The notes beneath the pieces are model-generated. The model was given only the letters and a program-made list of their open reading frames with translations, searched no databases and was not told where the DNA came from. A stretch of 64,000 nt of DNA from Sitta carolinensis (taxonomy: Eukaryota > Chordata > Aves > Passeriformes > Sittidae): the NCBI GenBank assembly GCA_032173965.1, contig CM063283.1, positions 109,826,108 to 109,890,107 of the forward strand, read 5' to 3'. Of the stretch, positions 53,985-64,000 are shown piece by piece (the stretch's first letter is position 1; each line of letters begins with the position of its first letter). Position numbers and translations under genes: made by a program.

Positions 53985-54125
53985 ACAAATAAAACAGCAA
54001 ATCACCAATTAGAACACCAATTAGCCATCGCTACTTAACCAACTACAGTCTTAATTGGACAATCATTTTCAGTAATAATTGATTGATCCCTAACTAGCAA
54101 CCATTAATCAATGATCGTGCATTTC
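53985..54125. promoter_or_regulatory. Cluster of homeodomain/PBX-like motifs
   Basis: Repeated short sites crowd into about 140 bases: CCAATTAGAACACCAATTAG (54004-54023), CTTAATTGGACAATCATT, TAATTGATTGATCC and TTAATCAATGATCG. TGATTGAT and ATCAAT resemble PBX/HOX sites. Most of the intron lacks such density. A regulatory role is only a hypothesis. Confidence 0.3.
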
Positions 54126-55574
54126 AGTTCTTAAAACAAAATTTTAAAATTTGATGCATTCTTGTTTAGATTTTTTGATACATTTGTAAGAATACATAAA
54201 ATATATAGCCCAAAATATTCTGTCTTTCATTTTTTAGATGTTACTGATTAATGTAAAAATAAAGTCAAGATCAAAACAGCTAGTGAGGTTTTTTTCTAAA
54301 GCTGATACTTGGAGTTTTTTTCCAAATGTGGGATTTTGTTCAGTTTGCAGTTTACAGAACAAACTGTTTTTATGCTGGAGCTAATGAAGCCTGGGCAATG
54401 ACGAGCTGGTGTCTGTTGTCCTTTCGCACCTCCTGTCCTTCCTTCTCCCACTTAAGCACACACAAACTAAAATTCCTCTAGTTCTCCTAGTGAAGCATCC
54501 TGAATGACATCTTGTTTCCTACGGTGTCTCTGAGCAGGAAAAGCACATGCTTGATTTAAAGCTGTGCTAGTGGGCTAAGTGTCTTTTCCTAAAGAGGAGA
54601 GAGTAATTAAGCTCTATGTGCTTTCTGAAAGAAGGCCTTGGCTTGGGGGTTCTTTTTCCTACCCACTAGGCATTTTCAGTGACATTCCACCAGTTTTTCA
54701 TCTTTGATAAGTCTTGCTTTCTCTAGAACTCATTTGAAGGCAGCTAACAGGTTCAAGAGTTACTCAGCTGGAAAGAACAACATAAAAGCAGCAACAGCAT
54801 TCTTAGGGGACTTGGTTAAAAATTAACCTTTGAATTTTTCCATTAAGCAGAGTTCCATGTTCAACTGGGTTTTTGTTACTGCCCAGCATAATGTGGCTTA
54901 AGCTTCGAGGGGAACAGCTATAGAGAGTTTTGTCATTTAATTTTTGTGATTATTTTCCTTTGGTTTTTGCTGGTTTGTTTGTGTGTATTTGCATCTCTTT
55001 ATAGTCATTCATGCCTTCAGCTTGTCCACTCCCATTTTCTGTGGAGTGCCTGAGGTAGAGCAGCTGTGTAATTAATGATTAGTAGGGCTTTTTTCCAACA
55101 CTGGTGATTTTCCAGCAGTGAGAAACTGACAGGGAAATAATGGGGCTACTTGTCAACTCAGTGGGATTCCTATCTTTGCTGGAACAGGTTGGAAAAATGG
55201 TGAATCAAGGACATAAAATTCCATACTAGTAGTTCTACTTCATAAAATGTTTTGAAGATGATGGATGTAAATGGTGATGATCACTTGAAAGAGAATAAAG
55301 TGTTTCAATAAACTGTCCAGATGTCATGGTCCAAAAAAGATGTTTCAGTAATGTTTGTGTATACATGTGAGCCAGCATTAGTTTCTGTACTTTGAAAACA
55401 TTTGTGAGGAGATCTAATAGTTTTTGTGAGATCAGTATATCTAGATGGGAAAGAGGAAAGCTAAATCCTTTAGTAAGTATGAAATAAGAGCAGTACTCAC
55501 CTAAGAAAAGCAGATGTTGAGAAGATCTGCTCAGTGTTTAATTTGCTTGTGCTGATCAATATTTGAGCCCCACC

Positions 55575-58030
55575 TCAAAGGTATTTGCAAAATAAGGAAG
55601 TGCCTACAGGACAGCATGATGAGGGGAAATCTCTCTCCTTCGGCCCACATTTGTTTTTGATAGTAATTTACTCCAAGCTCAAGAACTGTTCATCCTGGCT
55701 TGTGGGAAATTGGGTGAAAAGGAAAGGAATCCTGCCTGGATGAACAAGATGCTCCTGACAAAACTCAGGCATAAAAAAGAAGCATACAGGAGGCAGAAGC
55801 AAGGATAGATGACTGGAGAAATAGAGAGAGATCATCCAAGCATCCAGGGATCACATAAGGAAAGCCAAGATGGTGTTGAATTCAGTATGGGACATGAAGG
55901 GCAACAAGAGAGCTTCTGCAGGTGTATCAGCAGCAAAAGGAAAATGAAAGAATAGGCAGGTCTGCTGCTAAATAAGGTAAATGATAAAGGCTATGGGAAA
56001 CATGGAGGTACTGCATATTAGCACCTTGGGCTTTACTGGTAGGACTCACCTTCAGGATTGCAAGGCCCTTGAGACCAGTTGGCAGGTCTGGACGCAGGAA
56101 GATTTGCTCTCAAAAGAGGATCAAACTTGGGAACATTTAAACAAATATCTACAGGTCCATAGGTCCTGCTGGGATATGTCAGTGAGTGCTGAGGGAGCTC
56201 ATCTCTGTCATTGTGGGACCACTCTCAATCATCCTGTTAAGGTCATGGTGATGGGGAAGGTTCCTGAGGCCTGGAATAAAGCAAATTTCACTCCTGCCCT
56301 TAAGAATGACAAGAAGGAAGATCCTGGGAGCTACAGGCCAGTCAGCTTCACCCCCATCCTTGCGAAGGTGATAGAGCAAATTATCCTGGAAACTGTTTCC
56401 AGCACATTCAGGGCACTCAAGTCACTGGAAGTAGTCACCATGAATTTATGAAGGAGAAATAATGATTGATGAACCTGATAGCTGTTTGCAGCACAGTGAG
56501 AAACTTGGAGGAAGGGATGAGAGCCACAGATACTGTTTGTGTTTATTTCAGTAAGGCTTTCCACACTGTCTCCTATAATATGCTCACAAACTGATGAAAT
56601 ACAGGCTAGATAAGAGGTCAGTGTTGTAGATTGAAAACTGGCTCACCTGGGCTCAGAGGATTGTGATCAGCGTCTGTCATGATCAAACCCTAGATGGCAA
56701 CTTAAGTACCGCCCAGCCACTTGTTCACTACCTTCTTCCCCCTGGTGGGAAGGGTAAAACTATGTAGGCTGAGATAAAAACAGTTTATTTAAAGTGAAAC
56801 GAATTAGAACACAGTAGTACTAATGGTAATGTTAGCAATAGTAATGATTTTAACAAAAAGGAGAGAGAGAAGGGAAAAACCCAAGAAAAGCAAGCACCGA
56901 ACAGTGCAGTTGCTCACCATGCACTAAGTAGTGATTGGCCCCTCCTGGCTAGCTCCTCTGTGTTTATATACTGCACATCACTTTGTTTGGGATGGGCTAT
57001 GCCTGTGCCCAGTCTGGATCAGCCAAGCGTTCTGCCTCCAAGACATGGAGAAGTCTTGACTTAGGGTAAGTTCCACTCAGTAACAACTGAAAAGTCTGTG
57101 TGTTTACTTTATTCCCTTCCTAAATCCAAAGCACAGCACTGCACCAGCTGCTAAGAAGAAAATGAACTGTATTCCAGCCAAAACCAGGCCATATCCCAAA
57201 GTCCAGCTGGAGGCCAGCCATCAGTGGTTTACCCCGTGGGTTGAGAGTGGGACCAGTGCTGTTTAGCATCTTGGGTTAATGACCTGTGTTACAGGGTAGA
57301 GTGCACCTTCAGCAGTGGCACAGGCAGCACCCAGCTGGAAGGGATGACACAGCTGTGCTACTGTTCAGAGGGAGCTCCTGGTGTTTGTCAGAGGCCAGGG
57401 CCTTTATCTCTGGAGGAACTACCCAGTGCACCAGCACAGGCTGGAGAGCAGCTCTGCAGCAAAGTACACGAGGTGACCATGAGCCAGCAAAGGCAGCCAG
57501 TGGCATCCTGGGCTGCATAAGGAAGGGCATGGGCCACCAAACTGAGGGATGACCTATCCTCTCTGCTGAGCCCTGGTGAGCTGCATGTGGAGTTCTGGGT
57601 CCAGTGCTGGGCTCCCAAGTAGAATAGAGTGGGAGATGGTGGAGCAAGTCCAGTGAAGGGCCATGAGGCTGTGTAAGGGCACAGAATATCTCTCATGCAG
57701 GGGCTGGAGGCTGAGAGCTGGGGTTGTTCAGCCTGGAGAAGAGAAGGCTCAGGAGTGTCTTGTCCAGTTTTAAAGATAAACAGAGCTAGAATTTTCTGGC
57801 ACTAGGTGGTGCCTAGTCAAAGAAGGAAAAGCAGCAGGCACATGAAAATGTATTTATTTCTTTAATTGTGAAGGTGACTGAATAGTGGAGAAGGTTGTCC
57901 AGAGGGTTTGTGGGGTTTGTCCTTGGATGCAGTCAAAACCCAATAGGACATCAGCCTTGGAACGCTCTAGTTGTCTCTTCCTTGAGAAGAGTGTTGGACT
58001 AGGTGATCTCCAGAGATGGTCTCTTTTTGT
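55575..58030 (+). repeat. CR1 LINE, long sense copy split by an LTR
   Basis: A decayed CR1 starting in the linker before the RT domain (AAGCTCAAGAACTGTTCATC near 55676, then TGGATGAACAAGATGCTCCT). RT motifs include SYRPVSFTPILAKVIEQIIL (about 56330-56390). The sequence is interrupted at 56675 and resumes at about 57197 with AAAGTCCAGCTGGAGGCCAG and GGACCAGTGCTGTTTAGCAT. Later parts give GTCCAGTGCTGGGCTCC and CAGCCTGGAGAAGAGAAGGC, and the 3' UTR ends near GGACTAGGTGATCTCC (about 57995-58010). Stops and shifts are frequent and no intact ORF2 remains. The 156-residue open frame at 55981-56451 is a surviving ORF2 piece. Confidence 0.9.
56675..57191 (-). mobile_element. Solo LTR of an avian endogenous retrovirus, nested in CR1
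   Basis: A 517-base block begins TGTCATGATCAAACCC and ends CAAAACCAGGCCA, so it has the TG...CA ends of an LTR. It splits the CR1 at a point where the two CR1 halves join without a gap. On the minus strand it shows LTR order: TGG(C)CTGGTTTTGGCTGG at the start, a TATA box (GTATATAAACAC, minus strand of about 56957-56968), and an AATTCG/TTTAAATAAACTG part near the far end, with a likely polyadenylation signal. I recognise the family as a common bird LTR, probably ERVL/class III, but will not name a subfamily. No retroviral coding sequence is present, as expected for a solo LTR. Target-site duplications are not clear; the flanks have decayed. Confidence 0.85.
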
Positions 58031-59984
58031 GCAAACAGTAGATAAATTGGTTTAGTTATAAAGCATCCAGTATCAAGTTCAGCTTTCTCTTTGGAGTTAG
58101 GGGAATGTTTTTTTGTAAAGTCATGTATCGTACAAAATAAATCAGAAACTTTGTGATTGTTAACAGCATTTAGGGAACCTGTAAATTTGGTTAGATGAAT
58201 CATCTGTATAAAATGACTGTCAAGGTGAATTTAATCCTTTGTGTGTTGCACAACACCTTTGCTGACTTGAATCATGTCAGAAAAATTCTGTTTCCTGTTA
58301 AAGCGCTTTAATTATTGAGAATATTTGTACCAAGTGAAGAATGAAGATGTTTACATCAAGTGAAATATTTTAAGGCACGTAAGTCAGATGCCCATAGGAA
58401 TGATCACAATTTAGACACTTGCTTGGCTGTTTGTGTGACAAAAATTGTAGGTACACTAGTTGATCAGAAGTCCCTTTTGCCAATGGACCTAGGTTTATTT
58501 TTGGATAAAGAAATACGTGGTTTGCAAAACTGCATAGATTCCATCATCAGTGAAGAGGATTTGAGTTACTTAATGTTGTTTTGTCAGCTTGTCATTTTCG
58601 TAGGACAGCACTCCCTACAAAGTAGTTGTAACACAGTGTATTATTCAGGAGGGTTTGAAATAATGAATGTCTGTTGAATTAATTACTCTATGTGGGTTTC
58701 AGTAATTTTCCAGTAGTCTTGTCTTGATGTACCTGTCCTTCCCTGTGTGTCAAGAAGCTTTTGTTTACAGACAGTGCTGGAAAGCCACTTGGAGGATAAC
58801 AAAGCTCCCACTTCAGTTTGTCCACACAAGTCTTGCCATGTGTGCTTTTGTCCATGAGTAAAAATGTGGGGACAGCAGAAGTGTTTCAGTGGGGCAGCCG
58901 TGTTCCCAGGAAGTTGAAAGAGTAGCTTTCATTCAGAGGGGAGCAGCAGGGAATGTGGAAATGCAGCACTGCTGGGAAATTGTGAAGGATAAGTGTATTG
59001 TCTTCCCTAAAGAGGAGATGAGTAGGATGGCCAAGACAGCATAGTAATTTCAGAGATAGGTACTACTTACAAAGCAGTAGTGAGAGAACCTCACAGTTTG
59101 TAGATGGTGTGGAATTTTTATTTGATTTCTGTTTGTTTTAATTTCTGCTTAATTTCTAGTAAGAATTTTTCTGTCATATGAAGAAAGGTAGTTTTTATGA
59201 ATTCAGAAGGATTTCTTCTGGAAGTAGTAGGTGTGTTTTGGCAATATTTACTCTCAGAAAAGATCTTCTTTAAGAAAATGAGGAATTACTTTGTAACTAT
59301 TTACCAAGATATTATATGTGACAGAATATATTTGTCACAGGAATAATGACTTATATTTTAATTGCTTTCACATGGCTACTGGGATACAGACACACACCCA
59401 GTAACAAATTTTGGAATATTGTGATTCTTGCTCAAGAAGCAGAGTCGTGCAAACATATTAGAGACAGCTGTATTTAAAAATCCTGTATAAATAGGATGAT
59501 TTTTCAGGTGCTATAAAACTTCTTGAAGACCTTGAAAAGGCAAAACTAAGGATCCTAATTTGCAATACACACAGAGATCTTAGTATTTTTGCAGGTGATT
59601 GGAACTTACAGCACGTGTAGATAGGTAGCTCTCTTTTTCATGTTTATACAAATCTAAACAAATTTTATTTGGACCCTCTCCTGTTTCTCCTGAGCACATG
59701 TAATCTCTGTGCTAGAGCCTGTCAGCTCCCAAAGGCCTGGAGCTGTTTATACACATGATCCTAAGTGGAAATTTTATTTGGTACAAACTCTCTAGGGAGC
59801 TGTTACTATGTATTGAATAGTGTCAAGAGGAAGAATTAGGCATGGTGTCAAAACTTCATCTTTCTTCCTTTTCTTTTTTTAATTCCAGTAAAGAAATAAA
59901 CATATTCACACGTTTAAGCACAAAAACTGTTCTTTTGCGTTGAACAGGTGGCCAAGACACCTGTGACCACAGGATGGGACATGA

Positions 59985-60135
59985 ACTGTAAAACCTCGTT
60001 TTCCTGGTTCGGTTTTCTGAGGAGCAGTGGCCGCCTGCCCACGTGTGTCTTGTGCAGCCTGGTGGGCTGCGGGCCGGGCTCAGGGGTCCACTGGCTCTGG
60101 GGCAGCTCAGGAAGGGGCACTCAGACCCTGCTGGG
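59985..60135. promoter_or_regulatory. Small GC-rich CpG patch
   Basis: A roughly 150-base stretch is much richer in GC than its flanks and holds about six CpGs plus an E-box CACGTG (in CCCACGTGTG near 60039). It is not part of the CR1 that starts 270 bases later. It could be a small regulatory element, an unrecognised repeat or an alternative promoter. Too short for a classic CpG island. Confidence 0.25.
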
Positions 60136-60403
60136 GGCAGTCTCAGTTCCTCATCAAAGACTTGTTCATTCCTGTCAGGAGTAAGCACATGAAAAGCAGT
60201 TACTGATCTCTCATAAGGGTGATGAATGTTATCTGTTTTCCATAGTTTTTCTTCAGGCTTCCAGTAACCAACTTCACGGGAACTTTTTTACCTCCTGTTC
60301 TGGTTATTCTATAGTATGGCGGGATACACTCTGATTTCTGCCTAATTGCCAACTTTCTAATAAATGTTCTACCTGCATCTGGCCCTTGTCCATAGGGTCA
60401 CAA

Positions 60404-60712
60404 AGGATCACAGAATAGTCAGGGCTGGAGGGACCTCTGGAGATCACCCAGTCGAACCCCCTGCCAAGGCAGGGCCACCCAGGTGGAACATGTCCAGATG
60501 GGTCTGGAATGTCTCCAGAGAGGGAACTCTGTCCTCCCTGGGCAGCTGTCCCAGAGCTCTGCCACCTCCATGTAAAGAAGTTCTTTCTTGTGTTGAGGTT
60601 GAAACTTCTCGTGTTTTAGTTTATGCCCATTGCTCCTTGTCCTGGTGCTGGGCACCACTGAAGAGACTCTGGCACTGTCCTCTTGGCACCCACCTTGGAG
60701 ACATTTATATGT
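60404..60712 (-). repeat. CR1 LINE 3' end, antisense
   Basis: GATCACAGAATAGTCAGGGC, TGGAGGGACCTCTGGAGATC, CCCAGTCGAACCCCCTGCCA and TGGAACATGTCCAGATGGGT are the reverse strand of a CR1 3' UTR. They are followed by GCCACCTCCATGTAAAGAAG and CATTGCTCCTTGTCCTGGTG. It is about 310 bases long and 5'-truncated. It looks better preserved than the two long sense copies, which suggests a younger insertion. Confidence 0.9.
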
Positions 60713-61542
60713 ATGGACAGAAGAACTGGTGCCTCTGGTGTGTCACTGGTTAAGGACCTGTGTGAAGAAGGCTGGCAGGAGGCTGTGATGTCACCTCATG
60801 TTTTTATCCACCTTGTACTGACCCACAGATGTTGCTTTCTCTCAAGTGAAATGTTTACGTGTCTCTTCGGAGGTTTCAGTGGTGTTTGAGAAGTCATTGT
60901 AGGTTTAATAGATGTTTAGGTGGGAGCAGTGTAGGCTTAAAGGGCTTTTACTTGTGTACCAATCTTTCACTTGTGTTAATGCTCTTCTTAATGGGGTCCA
61001 CAAATGAACTTGCCTGGGAAACCGATGGAGTTAAAAAATCCTTTTTACCTAGACACTAATAATTCGTATCACTTTTGGCATCCAGTTGGCTGTAGTACTC
61101 TAAAGATGATTGTGTCAGCACAAATGAGAGAGGCAGTGCTGGGGAATGTTTATGAATCAGCTGTGCTGGAAACTATGGCAGAAACTGTTCCTTTTCATTT
61201 TTAAATTGCCAGGATGTGGCTGGATGCTGCCCTGAGACTGCTTTGAGTTTTTAATGTCTTTTTTACTCTCTTCCTCTCTAGATGTGCCCGTTGAACAGAT
61301 TATCATTTGCAAGCATAACTTCTGAGTTAATTCCTGTGTTTATAAAACACCAATTTGGAGTCTCAACTGTGTGTAGCAGATAAGCACGTCACTGGTGGAA
61401 AACATCTGGACCCAGATGTGGCAGCCACATGCTGGTAGAGCGAGTCCAAGGTGGCTCTTGGTGATCTGAATGTGGGGGTGGCCACTTGTTGGCCAGCACA
61501 GGTGCATTTTTAGGCCCCTGTGTTTGTAGATAAGTGTCACTG

Positions 61543-61564
61543 CTGGGCTGGGCTGGGCTGGGCT
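61543..61564 (+). repeat. (GGGCT)n short tandem repeat
   Basis: Just over four perfect copies of a GGGCT pentamer, GC-rich against an AT-rich background. Confidence 0.85.
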
Positions 61565-62027
61565 GTGGGACCTGCTGGCTGCACCCTTGAAAGGTGGAGA
61601 AAAAAGCTTTATGTGGGCATGGCCTGAAATGCCTCGAGAACAGAACACATGAAATGCTGGGGATCTGTTTCCATGTTCTGCTTCAAAGAGCCTACAAACC
61701 TTAGGTTATTTGAGTTTAGATAGAAGGCCTGTGAGATGGGTGGAGTCTTTCTCACTGGTGAATTTTTTTTTCTTGATCACTTAAAACAAACAAGACCAAA
61801 AATTCTTCAATGTGCTTATTCATACCAGATACATAAAAAGATGCATGCATATACATTTTTGCCTTCTGAGTTACCTGTTGACAAAATGCACATACCACAC
61901 TCCTTTAGTAAATAAAATTGAAATGTTGCTCAGCATTAAATCGTGCATGTAAGTAGCAGAATGCACAATATCAAGTTGACAATTTCCTTAAATTGCATAA
62001 GCGTGGAAAATGGAAAGAGGTATTTGA

Positions 62028-62039
62028 GCCATCTAGTGG
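62028..62039 (-). promoter_or_regulatory. CTCF-like motif, reverse orientation
   Basis: GCCATCTAGTGG on the + strand gives CCACTAGATGGC on the minus strand, a full match to the core CCASYAGRKGGC. It faces the motif at 33488. Confidence 0.35.
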
Positions 62040-64000
62040 TTGGTATGAAACATTTTAACATTTTTTGATAGTGCACAGAAAATGTAAATTATGTCAGCTT
62101 GGAAATAGCATTTCTTATTTATCTGTGATTTGTAGCATGGCTGTAGAATGAAAAAACCCCAAGCATTCAGCTTCAGATTTGAGGTACAGTTTGTTTAGGT
62201 TTGTATCTTTTTTTTCACTCAAGATTCTAGTGAAAAGAGATACCTGGTAACATAAAAATTAAATTAGAAGTTAGTAGCCAAAGAATGCATTTTGCTAGCA
62301 TGAGATCTTCACAAAATTTTGAGGGCTGTTAGTTCAAGGAGAGGACTGTAATAAGATAAATTTGTTTTCTGCTTCTCACAGAAAAATGTTTGGAGAGAAA
62401 AAGAGGCCTTAAATTCTACCTCATCTGCTATTTGTAGCAGGGACTAAATCACAGGAGTGATCTTTACTGGAACACATGGAATGGTATTCTTTGGGAGAAA
62501 CTTGTCTAAACTAATAGAGGAAACTGAAAACTGATTTCTTAAGATGGGGTGTGTTCCTGGTAAACAGAATCTTAGGATTTTTAAAAAGGACATTTTGTAG
62601 ATGAAGATTCGTGTGACAATGATCTGCATTAAGCCATGGTGGCATTTCCTGTTGGCTCTTGCCAGTGGGAACTTGACTGCATGTTGAACTTGATGGTATT
62701 GTGAAAAAGTAATGAACTTTATGTATATCTCACCTTGAATTCTTTGTGGGAAAGTACAGCCATACTTTGGGACACTGTGATGCCTTCCAGCCCTTGTGAG
62801 TCCTGGCTGTGTTCAAATGCAGTTTAAAAGGTGCTTTTTAATCTTAGCTTATCAGATATTAGTGTTATCAACAAACAGTTGATACATGGTGATAGGTATG
62901 GTTAGAGCTGTAGTATTTCAGAACAGATAAATTCAGGATCCATACTGACATTTCAGGATTTGCACCTTTACATTTGAAGTGAAGTATTATAGGTACAAGT
63001 ATTAAATCTTGCCCTTTTTTTTTAATGAGAAGAGAGTGGCAGCTTAAGATATTTTTAAGCTTAGTCTCAAAAGACTTAAGGCCAAAGGAGAATGAGAAAA
63101 AAATTGGAAAACACAGAACAAAGGACAGAACATTGATGGTTTATTTGTAGTGCTGTGAGGACCATCCAAAAGCTTTATGTCAACTTGATACATAAATTAC
63201 GTTTTGACAAATCACTTGCATCTTGGTTCTCTTGTGCCTTGAAAATTGGTTGTTCTTAACCTTGGCATCAAAATATCAGGCAGATTTTTCTGAATCTCTT
63301 TCTCAGACTGTGAATTCCAGTAGGTTTCATAAGAGGAAGTCAAATTCTTTATGAATGGAAGAGTTTTTAGTTGTCTGGCACATTTTTGTTTGAATTCTGC
63401 AGTGTGGTAATGAAGGATTTTTGTGATGACTGTTGTTCCAGTCTCTACAATGATCTAAATATTGAGATTTGAAATATAAGAGGAGACACTGAACAGTCCT
63501 GTTAAGTTCTGTCTGAAAAATGAGCTTGCCTGAAGATGGTGAAGACTCCTGGCAGGCTGTATTTTGTAGGCTTCCATGTTGCACACTTGAAAATCTATCT
63601 TCATTTAAATTGACTTTTCAGTCAGGGCATTATGGGTGCTCAGCTTTTGAGCCTGCCTTCTTCCTGATCTTCCTCTTGCCAGAGAACACTTAGAACGTGT
63701 AAAAAAACACGGAGTATGGAACTGGAGATCTTTTATCTTTGTGCTGTCCGTGTTGTGCTTTTGTTCAATTAAACAGGAATGTGGGTTTATGGTAGTATTA
63801 AAGGGTCTGCTTCTATTGTTTATGAACTTCCCTCTGCTCTCCTCCTGTTAACATCTTGCAGTGCTCTGACTGCTGTAGTATCTGGTCATACCATAGCATT
63901 TTCCTGGAAGCTGTCCATTGCTGAAGCTTTGATCCAGCTGCATCCAGGAAAGGATCTTTGACATTTTGCCTGGTATTAATTTGCGTTTAGAAGATGCAAA

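Larger units (their letters stand above)
38557..64000 (+). other. KDM6A: KDM6A intron 3, 5' part
   Basis: This sequence follows exon 3 and starts with gtctgt. I searched for the next coding segment of KDM6A (N-A-A-F-L-Y-G-L-G...) and did not find it before the window ends, so intron 3 is at least 25.4 kb. It contains a long sense CR1 with a nested LTR, an antisense CR1, a purine-rich segment, short tandem duplications and a few motif clusters listed separately. The stretches 38620-41280, 41350-44860, 46765-48670, 48710-53980, 54130-55570, 58320-59980 and 60720-64000 are AT-rich and show nothing else I can name. Confidence 0.85.

Noticed and set aside
57286..57696. Frames of 88-112 codons on both strands
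   Set aside because: Inside the second half of the long sense CR1. They are relics or shadows of ORF2.
57790..57815. GGCACTAGGTGGTGCC as a third CTCF-like site
   Set aside because: It misses a core base and lies within CR1 sequence, so it is more likely part of the repeat.
58360..58677. 105-codon plus-strand frame after the CR1
   Set aside because: I considered an exon or repeat protein, but no family is recognisable, there are no splice sites and the composition is ordinary AT-rich intron.

Overview
This is a vertebrate nuclear window, almost certainly from a bird. It is AT-rich and CpG-poor, it carries several decayed chicken-repeat-1 (CR1) LINE fragments, and it holds one solo LTR of a type I recognise from bird genomes. 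The only protein-coding sequence I can support is two short exons, 109 bp and 50 bp, both on the + strand. Joined, they encode 53 residues that match the first tetratricopeptide repeat (TPR) region of KDM6A (UTX), a histone H3K27me2/3 demethylase. Reading frame, splice sites and intron phases all agree. Everything else is intron: the end of intron 1 (1-26580), all of intron 2 (26690-38506, 11.8 kb) and the start of intron 3 (38557-64000). Exon numbers follow the mammalian gene. The GC-rich first exon must lie upstream and exon 4 downstream.

Layout. Intron 1 part: a long decayed CR1 in sense (1540-3350), a possible LTR-like unit (3351-3830), two short antisense CR1 3' ends (3935-4112, 5932-6050), a CpG-enriched stretch with homeodomain-type sites (6841-7035), a smaller CpG cluster (14085-14290), a 39-bp tandem duplication (20991-21069) and an antisense CR1 scrap (25455-25495). 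Exon 2 (26581-26689) is followed 176 bases later by an uninterrupted run of 33 T. Intron 2 holds an antisense CR1 (32130-33005) and otherwise unique AT-rich DNA. Exon 3 (38507-38556) ends in a weak 5' splice site followed at once by a U-rich tract. The intron 3 part holds a 33-bp tandem duplication, a purine-rich segment (about 44870-46760), a perfect hairpin (48679-48704), a cluster of homeodomain/PBX-like motifs (53985-54125), a long sense CR1 (55575-58030) interrupted by a solo LTR (56675-57191), a small GC-rich CpG patch (59985-60135) and a further antisense CR1 (60404-60712).

I see no second gene, no tRNA, rRNA or recognisable small RNA, and no CRISPR or bacterial feature. All long open frames outside the two exons look like chance frames or decayed CR1. 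I did not find a convincing undescribed biological system. The most useful leads are the weak-donor/U-rich arrangement at exon 3, the candidate conserved noncoding elements, a convergent pair of CTCF-like motifs, and the LTR-in-CR1 nesting, which dates two insertions relative to each other.
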